The position numbers and the translations under genes are program-made. 30,566 nt of DNA from the NCBI GenBank assembly GCA_000226015.1, contig JH152939.1:103575-134140 (forward strand). Direction: 5' to 3'. This document shows positions 1 through 30,566 of this stretch, one piece after another (within the stretch, counting starts at the first letter, position 1; every line of letters begins with the position of its first letter). The stretch is from Mnemiopsis leidyi. Taxonomy: Eukaryota; Ctenophora; Tentaculata; Lobata; Bolinopsidae. The notes under the pieces are model-generated. The model searched no databases and was not told the origin of the DNA. It saw only the letters and a list, made by a program, of their open reading frames with translations.

Positions 1-910
1 TTGGTTTGGTTGGAGAGACGAAATAAAACAGTTAACATGACTAGGTTCTGTAAGTGGTATACAGTCTTTCTCTTATCTTGCAACGCTCATTTCGGGTTGT
101 ATGTTCGGGTTATTGTTACATTTTGTGACTTATTTGTTATTCTAAGAGATATAACACAATCTAAATGCTAAATGCCATTAAAAATTTAGCCATGAATTCA
201 GAGGTTTTGTCCAAACTTGCATTCTTTTCTAATCAAGTGTACATCATTTAGGTGTCTATTTTTGTGTCGTCGTCGTTTATTGATATGGTTATAAAGTGGG
301 CCTTCTTTGTTTTCGCAACCTAAAATCACTATCTCATTTTGTGAAACGTCCTAAATTAAGTCGCTAGGTTTTGTCTCAGTAGATATTCTCATCGATTACT
401 TCATAAGTTTTGAACTGCCTTGGTTGATTGCACGTTCGGTTTAGGTCTCTACGGACTGAACCCTGTAGCTTGGAAAGAGATAGAATGTCCCAAGGGCGGT
501 AGAAATTGATTACGTATTTGTAACGCGCGGCGACGTTTTTCTGATTCGTTATTTTGCTGTGTGTGAGCTGTATGACAAAAAACGGCGCTATTAAAGCCGC
601 GCACACGTTTTATTCGTCTGTAAAACGAACGCACAGCTGTCTATCAACCGTTGCCAAAACACTAAATTTGCCAATTGTCATATAAAAAGTCTGCCACATT
701 TAGTTGATTATCTGTAATCCAGCTGAAACCCACTGCCGCCGGTTAACATATGGACTCCACGCAGTTACTGTACTTTCTTTCTTGTAATCGTTCCAGCAAA
801 GTTCGAACCTCAAGGTGGCTCTATTGTTAGACTTAGCAAGTACTTAGCAAGCAACATTTCAAATCTGTTAAACAAATCGGAGGACAGGCTATAGTAAAGT
901 GCAAGTCATG
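1..910. other. Upstream stretch, no gene recognised
   Basis: About 900 bases precede the first convincing exon. The short open frames on the minus strand between 376 and 634 have no recognisable motif, are A+T-rich and lack exon-like codon use. The N-terminal part of the CAMSAP CH domain that should precede the exon at 1100 was not found here, so this stretch is probably intron or 5' flank of that gene. Confidence 0.4.
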
Positions 911-1099
911 ACGAGTGTGCTGCGAGATTTCACATGTGCTACAATTCAGGGTAACTGTGTACGAGTGTGTTGTGAGATTTCATATGTGCTACAATTCAGG
1001 GTAACTGTGTACGAGTGTGTTGCGAGATTTCACATGTGTTACAATTCAGGGTAACTGTGTACGAGTGTGTTGCGAGATTTCACATGTGCTACAATTCAG

Positions 1100-1105
<6 letters not shown>
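911..1105. repeat. 50-bp tandem repeat, about 4 copies, carrying a splice acceptor
   Basis: Four copies of a 50-base unit start at 911, 961, 1011 and 1061 and differ by only a few substitutions. Each unit contains the string acaattcag followed by ggtaac. In the last copy this string is the acceptor of the first recognised CAMSAP exon (exon begins at 1100). The array therefore presents the same acceptor-like sequence four times just upstream of coding sequence. The unit length is not a multiple of three, so use of an upstream copy would change the reading frame. Confidence 0.9.
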
Positions 1106-24611
<23,506 letters not shown>

Positions 24612-24754
24612 TATCCCTCTGCAGCTGTGAATCAGGTGGATAGATAAACTGTCCATATCTAAGTAAGGAATGAGACTTTTTTAGTGCTATAACAAGAAGC
24701 TCAGCAACCATTTACGGCGAAACGTTAATAGGTTAGCGGGTTAGCTAATATGAA

Positions 24755-24926
24755 GTTACATAACGAGTAAGTGTGAAGTAACATGATTTACGCCTCGAGC
24801 GTAGCGAGTGGCGTAAATCTCATTATTCATCGAAGCCGAAGGCTGAGTTGAATAATGATATGTTTTTAACGAGGGCGGAGCCCGAGTTGAAAACATGTTG
24901 TTACTTTGCACTTATGAGTTATGTAA
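24755..24926. mobile_element. Foldback (MITE-like) element with three internal hairpins
   Basis: The outer ends gttacataacgagtaagtg (from 24755) and the reverse complement of 24893-24926 match over about 31 bases with small gaps. Between them lie three consecutive hairpins: gatttacgcc/ggcgtaaatc (24785-24794 and 24810-24819); tcattattca/tgaataatga (24820-24829 and 24849-24858); and an imperfect atgtttttaa/ttgaaaacat pair (about 24860-24897). Each apical loop is G+C-rich and itself semi-palindromic (cgagcgtagcgag, agccgaaggct, gggcggagccc). There is no coding sequence and no certain target-site duplication. Confidence 0.65.
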
Positions 24927-25127
24927 CGATATTATTTACCAAGTAAAATTTGCAGATAGTGCGGGCAGTTGCTAATGATAACAAGAAAAAAGGACGTTCT
25001 CTCGTATCACTAATCTGGAGCAGGCCTCAGAGTCATGTAACGATATTATCTAGGAAGTAAAATTAGCAGGCAGTGCGGGTAGTTGCTAGTAATAACAGAA
25101 AAAAGGACGTTCTCTCGTATCACTAAT
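24918..25127. repeat. About 97-bp direct duplication
   Basis: The stretch 24918-25014 recurs at 25032-25127 with roughly 85-90% identity by eye. Both copies end in a shared run (aaaaaaggacgttctctcgt and onwards). The first copy overlaps the right end of the foldback element. Confidence 0.85.
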
Positions 25128-25139
25128 TTGCAGAAAGTG

Positions 25140-25280
25140 TGAGGTAATACGCGGTGATGTAATACGAAAAGGGTGATGTAATACGGTGATGTAATCGAAA
25201 AAGGGTGATGTAATCAAAAAAGGGGATGTAATACGGCCATAAGTGTGATGTAATACGAAAAAGGGTGATGTAATACGACA
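25140..25280. repeat. Irregular minisatellite, gtgatgtaatacgaaaaagg units
   Basis: Seven or so copies of gtgatgtaat with variable spacers (cgaaaaagg, caaaaaagg, acg) follow one another. Unit length varies from about 12 to 20 bases. The open frames across it are by-products of the repeat. Confidence 0.85.
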
Positions 25281-25521
25281 ACAATGTGCAAATACCACGT
25301 TTTACTCAACCGGTATAATAGCATCACGCGGTAAATAATATGTTTTAGCGGCTTAGTCATCTTATTTAAATAGTATTTAAGCTATTTCAGCCAATTGGTA
25401 TTTCAGCCAATTAGTGAGTTTGATGTGATTTAATGTGAGTTGATGTGATTTAATCAGAAGTAGTCTGGGGTTTATGAAGATGACGCAGACCTTTATGTGA
25501 CACCTGATTAATCAAACAAGT

Positions 25522-26389
25522 TTAAAACTTCTTACGGTAAGAAACAGTAAAGAGGATATTCTTTGTTTCGTAATCATTAACATTCTTCTCCCCACTCCAT
25601 CCCCAAACCCATCCTTCACTTTTCTCTACGACCATCCTCATGAATTGCCAGTAATTGTTACTTTTGTTCTTTATGCGTACCCCTGTCAACTTTCCGATTT
25701 CGGCAGCGTCTTCAATAGTGCAGCTCCCAGTTTTCCCAGCACCTCGGTCAGCTGGACAGTCATGTGCCCCAGTCTCTCCTTCCTCACCCTTGATGGTGAA
25801 GTCATACGCTTCGCTATACGCTCCACCGCTGTTTTTCCCCGTGCCAGTTGTGTGCGTAAGTTTGTATTGGACTGAAATTTAGTGCACTGTAAGTTGAGTA
25901 AACAATTATCACAATAGATTTGTAATGTGTATCTTATCGTTAATACTTATAAATTATTGATTGTAGGCCCATCAAGATTTGCGGTTAAGGCATATATCGT
26001 TGAAAGCTAGGGTCTCTGAGCTGTGTGATCTATGATTATGTGATCGTGATTATTACTCTATAACTCTATAAGTGCTCCCTATTACTCTAAATTACTCTAT
26101 AAGTGCTCCCTATTTGAACCGTGATATATACTCAAAGACTCAAAACTTCTTTCCTAAGACTAGTCAAGTATGCTGGCCTTTAAGTACACGAAACGTGGCT
26201 AACGTTCCGCAAGAGATTGGGTCCTCCCGTCTACAACGACAACAACAACAACTCAACAGCTCAGAGACCCAACATTACCGTTAAAACATTATATCCTACA
26301 AGGGATAATAAACTCCAACCTTTGTTGGAGCTGGCGGTAGTCATCATTATAGTCAGATACAGCATCTTCAAGGTACTGATATTCGTCAT
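25522..26389 (-). CDS. Small secreted PLAT/LH2-like domain protein, two exons (copy 1)
   Basis: Exon 1 (26389-26320) encodes a signal peptide (MTNISTLKMLYLTIMMTTAS) and ends in phase 1 at AAAG|GTTGG. Exon 2 (25871-25522, acceptor TTTCAG) starts QYKLTHTTGTGK and runs to TAA; total 139 residues. The pattern of an opening Y-x-L strand, GTGKNSGGAYSEAYDFTIKG, a later EIGKLTGVRIKNKS and a tryptophan (NNYWQFMRMVV) follows the layout of a PLAT/LH2 beta-sandwich, here unusually as the whole mature protein. Two cysteines, in HDCPADRGAGKTGSCTIED, are shared with copy 2 and may form a disulfide. The basic C-terminus (SYRKKF) differs. The function is unknown; PLAT domains usually bind lipid or protein partners. 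Confidence 0.72.
26064..26115. repeat. 31-bp tandem duplication (intron of PLAT-like gene 1)
   Basis: The run ctctataagtgctccctatt begins at 26064 and again at 26095, inside the 448-base intron of the secreted-protein gene. No role is apparent. Confidence 0.8.
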
Positions 26390-27107
26390 TCTTGTTTCAC
26401 TGTGACACTAATTGAGAGGATATTACTATACTATATTCATGCTTTTGAAGCAACATTTAAGACATTTACTGACCTTACGCTTACAGCTCGTGATTTCACA
26501 AATTAGGGATTTGGACCTTTAAGATACGGGAAGGGGAAAAGGACAAGACAAGAAATCTACCTCTCTGGGGTCTGGACAAATGTCACTTATTTGAAATTTG
26601 TCCATGACTTTTAAACTAAGATAAGTTCACAAGTTGTTTCTAATTCTAAATAATACTCCTACGTCATACACACATATTACATAATCATATGTCAAACATG
26701 GGCGGAAAATCTTTAGCAATCAATAAGCTGATGATATTTGCATGCATCATTAAACGCAACTTATAACGTTGTTTGAATATTTAGCTGATTAAGTGATTAA
26801 ACCACCCTTAAGAAACTTTAAGAAGGCCCGCCTCCGTATGTACAAGTGAATGGCTTAACTGAGATCCACAAACTAAAGCTAATATAACTGAAGCTATAAC
26901 TAAAGCACTAAAACAAGTACTCATGCTGCTGTGCACTTAGCGCGTATAAAGGAAGTGCCATAATGACATTACTTCAAACTGAGGCAGGGGTCCTGATAAA
27001 CTTCGCTGTATAAGTCAAGCTCCTTACTGTGTAGCACTAGAACAAGTAAAACCGCTGTGCGTATAGCACCTAAGAAAGAGTCATTACCTACTTTAAACTA
27101 GCAAACT

Positions 27108-27145
27108 GCGGCAGGAGTCCTGATAATTATCAGGAATCCTGCCGC
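27108..27145. repeat. 38-bp near-perfect palindrome
   Basis: Two 19-base arms, gcggcaggagtcctgataa and ttatcaggaatcctgccgc, abut with no spacer and pair with one mismatch. A variant of the arm (caggggtcctgataa) lies near 26986, so the arm belongs to a local repeat family. Confidence 0.9.
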
Positions 27146-27174
27146 TTAAGCTTTGATATATAGAAGCTTATCAG

Positions 27175-27196
27175 GAAAGTGAATATATTCACTTTC
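27175..27196. repeat. Perfect 22-bp palindrome
   Basis: gaaagtgaata and tattcactttc are exact reverse complements with no loop. It lies 29 bases after the 38-base palindrome. Confidence 0.9.
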
Positions 27197-27550
27197 AACT
27201 GCTAAACAATTCAAGCTCCTTACCTACTTTAAACTGGGACTCAGCTGTACCGATCTTTACCTCAGACTATCTGGCACGAGCCCGTGTATTTACTATAAAA
27301 CTTAACTTTTATGTACCTGCTCCTTCTTCTCACATCTCCCAATTCTTACTTCAAGTCCATTGTCTAGGGCCTAATGATCAGCGGTGTTGATAAAACAGAG
27401 GGTCGAGTGGTGAGTCCACACCGGGGCATAGTGTGAATAACTATTGGGTCATTGGTGATATACAGACGTATTTCAGGTGGCCTAACTCTTCAAGAATGAA
27501 AAAAACGTCACGCATAGAGTGAAAGTCGTGAAAGGGTAAAAAGTTACGTA

Positions 27551-27577
27551 AAGGAAAATTTATATAGAATTTTCCTT
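27551..27577. repeat. 10-bp perfect hairpin
   Basis: aaggaaaatt (27551-27560) and aattttcctt (27568-27577) flank a 7-base loop. Being A+T-rich, it could be chance or the relic of a small element. Confidence 0.8.
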
Positions 27578-29087
27578 GGTGCAATGCCCTGTCAATTTCA
27601 AGTTTTTATTGGGTAATCTTTGCAACTCACACAAAGACTTAAAACGATTGAGATTATTGCTGAGTGAATGCTCATCTTTTCATCATGAATATTCCAATGT
27701 ATCGGCCTGGTATCGGCCGGCTATAGGGCGGAACTATAATGTTTCGATTTTAGATATCTCTCATTTTTAGAAGCTCAGAGCTGAGTTTGGTTTTCTTAGT
27801 ACCAATTTTGGGGTTAGTAAAGATAAGCTTACATTGCTCAGGGGTAATTGTTTGGGTCACTCAGGGATTACGAAGTATGGATATTGCAATGACTCTAGTT
27901 ACTTAGTTAAGTAGTTTGATGACACTTAAACACTTATAATTTGTGAGACCTGAAAGTTGAAAAACTCGAAATATTTATGATGCCACAAAACAGCCTTATT
28001 GAAAGAAAGCCACGAGAGAACTGCAGCGAGAAGTGTCTAAACCGTGCCTTTTCCCAACAATCGATAACAATAACATTACATTCTTTGATTTTTACACTGC
28101 TGACTGCGCATTAGGAAATAAACACAGCCAAGGCCTTAGTGTATTCTGTGAAACTAAAGTAAAAGCTTAACCAAAGTTGTAAACTGTTAGCGTGAGTACA
28201 GGAGACCTAGGCTATTCTTCTTACTTTCTTGTGGCTGGATCTAATGGTTCCTCTGCCGAGCTGCAACTTGATATTTCAAAAGAGCAGGATTAGACTAGAC
28301 ACTTGATATTAACAACCAGAAACGATCAAAATTAGACTGGAGACTTAAGGGGGAATTGTAAAAATTTAGCTTGTAGATTTAACTGTACAGGAACTTAAAG
28401 CACCATAATGGGCATCAATTACATGAATTATTTTTGATTCTAAGAGGACGTATTTTAGGAAATCGCAAAAAGGCAATCCTTCCGAGAATTTTTCCAAGAA
28501 TTTTTCCGAGAACTTTTCGAGAAATTTTTATTGCATTAATAAAACTTGACCGTTTCTCATTGAATCATGCTGAAAATTTGTTATTGATGCCTTGGTTAAG
28601 CAACTCTAAAAATTTCAAATAAAACAAAATGAAAGTTGACTTCCTGGCACCCGTCCAAAGTTGCTTAGTCCAAAAATTTTATTTTTCATGTTATCTAACT
28701 TTGAAAACTCGCTGTTAAATGTCAACCACCTTTGATATCTAGGTTAGAAATTGTTGCCTATTTTTAGAAGTCAGTTATAAGACTTTAGCCTATTAAGATA
28801 CCTAGAGTATAGTGCAACTTCTCGGTCTTTAAATCCTTTAAATTTGTGCGGGACACCGTGTTCACGATTGAATTACCTACTATTCTAGGGGACGACATAC
28901 TCATAGATAATGATATATGCATATGATATTATTTTTGACCTAGCATTAGGAGTAATAAGATGACAAAGACTGACTGACTGTGTGTGCTATGTGAGTGTGA
29001 ACATTGCTGTGTCTACCACCAATAGTTAAAGTTTAATCGTTCAGCAACCCTGTATCAACCCTAGTAATGTTGTCAGGACATGACCCT

Positions 29088-29638
29088 TCACAAGTACTTA
29101 CTGATGTTAGCAAGGCGAAAAGTTGTATTCTTGTATCGATTTATCCACGTATAAGATGTCCGTGCTGCTCTAACTTCTCCATCCACCGCAACAAATAACT
29201 TAGTAAACGCCCAATTGTTTCCGTTAATGTTCTCTATCTTCATTTTAACCAACCCCCCAATGTTAGCCTCGTCCTCAAAAGTGCAGCTGGCAGTCTTCCC
29301 AAATCCTCTGTCGGCCGGACATTCGTGAGACCCTGTCACTCCCAACTTGCCGATTAGAGTGAAAAAAAGATCTCCACTATGGGTTCCTCCATCCCATTTT
29401 CCTGTGCCGGTCGTATGTGTGATACGGTATTGCACTGCAAGGTTATTAGTTAATGGGAATATGAATAAGAAATAAATCAAGTTGGTAACAAACAGGGATA
29501 GATTACCAAACATTTCTGTGTTTAACTTTGAAAACTTTATCATGGTAAAAATCATTATAAAAATTACCGACCATTTCTTGTTGAGACTTCAGTCGCTAGG
29601 AAAATCAAGACAAAGATGAAATTTCGGCAAATCGTCAT
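29088..29638 (-). CDS. Small secreted PLAT/LH2-like domain protein, two exons (copy 2)
   Basis: Exon 1 (29638-29572) encodes a signal peptide (MTICRNFIFVLIFLATEVS) and ends in phase 1. A 137-base intron follows (donor G|GTCGGT, weak; acceptor TTGCAG). Exon 2 (29434-29088) starts QYRITHTTGTGKWDGGTHSG and ends at TGA; total 137 residues. It shares with copy 1 the exon structure, phase, length, ADRG-x-GKT-x-SC cysteine segment and PLAT-like pattern (NIGGLVKMKIENINGNNW). The open frame continues upstream of 29434 as a hydrophobic stretch, but phase and the copy 1 structure favour the separate signal-peptide exon. A GTAAGT at 29101-29096 could extend the gene, but reading through gives the same length as copy 1. 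The function is unknown. Confidence 0.7.
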
Positions 29639-30566
29639 CTTGAAGCAGTTTTTATCCTTTTTTAACAGACCACATCTTTTTGTACTATGCTAGGAATTGG
29701 TGAGTCTGAATTAAATGAAACTGCTGTTAAGAACGGGTTTACTCAGCAATGGCCAATGTAATACTATCGATAAACGGTAATTTGAAATTGGCATTATGGG
29801 TTTAGTTTGGTTTTATTGGCCTTTAAACTTAAGATATTTATCGGGCAAGTCAGTAAATGCCGATACCTTCGTTATCACCTTACAGCGATTTTGTTAAAGC
29901 CTTATTATAACCCTTTATAGTGGATTGTAGGGCATACTTTAAGTATATTGCCAAACATGAAGTCAAAAGGTAGCATTTTCTAGATTTTCTTATTCGTACA
30001 GCAAAATGTGTCGAACAGTAAATTGAACGTTGCAAGTTTAGCCCAACAAAATGGAAGAGGGATATGCAGACCGTCAAAAACCTCAAATTTTTTAAAAAGC
30101 GATTATATCTTCATGAATTATCCCCTAATCGTCGAAATTGTTGGTCCGGCATGACAAAAAGATTAAAATAAGTACATGATCCAATATCCCACCCCACGAT
30201 CCACTCTATTAAGAGCGCAACGGCTCTATTGATTTTGTCCTTAATTGCCTCGCCGCTGGTCAGAGAGGTCGCTATATCATACTCCTTAGCACCTGAAGTC
30301 CTAAAAACTTAAAAATAAATACAGCAGCTGTATTGCTGAAATAAATCGACGAGACAAAAATACGGTAGATATAAGCAAGAGGAGCAATGATAACCCAATA
30401 CCCAATGAAGTATCATTCATCGCGATCGGTCTTCTGTAGTTGAGCGATAATCAGTCTATTTTCAGCTACTTACCAGTAAAGTCATTCCTCCTGATAACCC
30501 GATCTGAGTGCCTTACAACCGCAAAAATACTTTAGAAATAGATCTCTGAAGATCTAATCTTAGCTT
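29639..30566. other. No feature recognised
   Basis: A+T-rich sequence upstream of the second PLAT-like gene. The open frame 29880-30086 on the minus strand has no recognisable motif. Neither a third PLAT-like exon nor the missing CKK exons were found here. Confidence 0.5.

Larger units (their letters stand above)
26390..29087. other. Intergenic stretch between the two PLAT-like genes
   Basis: No coding sequence was recognised in 2.7 kb. Palindromes occur at 27108-27145, 27175-27196 and 27551-27577. Around 26920-27240 several phrases recur (caagctccttac, cctactttaaact, agcacta(g/a)aacaagta, caggngtcctgataa), suggesting an old dispersed repeat. Near 28480-28525 the string gagaatttttcc repeats loosely. 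Confidence 0.6.

Noticed and set aside
26217-26405. Plus-strand frame with two glycosylation sequons and a hydrophobic end
   Set aside because: It lies antisense to the signal-peptide exon of PLAT-like gene 1, which is better supported by phase and by its paralogue.
29435-29555. N-terminal extension of PLAT-like copy 2 in the same frame, with a hydrophobic stretch
   Set aside because: A good acceptor lies at 29435-29440, and a separate signal-peptide exon upstream gives the same structure as copy 1. The readthrough remains a weaker alternative.

Overview
The window is animal nuclear DNA: A+T-rich, with GT-AG introns (plus one GC-AG), rhodopsin-class GPCRs, a type II phosphatidylinositol 4-kinase and a CAMSAP/Patronin gene. 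The lack of DRY motifs in the GPCRs, the compact introns and the intronless receptor genes suggest an invertebrate. A non-bilaterian such as a cnidarian is my guess, but the sequence does not prove it. No prokaryotic, viral or CRISPR feature was seen.

One plus-strand gene dominates positions 1100 to about 24.6 kb. I read it as a CAMSAP/Patronin microtubule minus-end protein. I could assemble 31 exons that are almost all phase-compatible: a calponin-homology (CH) domain (1100-3317), a long acidic and low-complexity linker (3565-5578, 9394-11063, 16639-16770), coiled coils (16943-21086, 22678-22920), and the first third of the C-terminal CKK domain (24141-24268). The 5' end lies upstream of the window or was not recognised. 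The rest of CKK was not found; a short charged exon ending in a stop (24393-24611) is the only continuation visible.

Four other genes sit inside CAMSAP introns. Intron 5579-9393 holds a two-exon GPCR on the minus strand (6399-7546) and an unexplained plus-strand exon encoding a hydrophobic tail (8644-8757). Intron 11064-16638 holds two nearly identical, divergently oriented intronless GPCRs (11528-12592 minus, 14957-15994 plus) around a 2.4 kb spacer with an assembly gap. Intron 17077-20880 holds an intronless PI4K2 gene (17866-19305 minus).

Downstream (24.6-30.6 kb) the DNA is repeat-rich. It contains a foldback element with three internal hairpins (24755-24926), tandem repeats, long palindromes, and a pair of minus-strand two-exon genes for small secreted proteins resembling a PLAT/LH2 domain (25522-26389, 29088-29638).

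A recurring theme is tandem duplication across splice sites: four separate short-repeat arrays each multiply a CAMSAP splice acceptor or donor. A single-base frame break in exon 9394-9637 and a gap flanked by duplicated sequence show that assembly quality has to be kept in mind.
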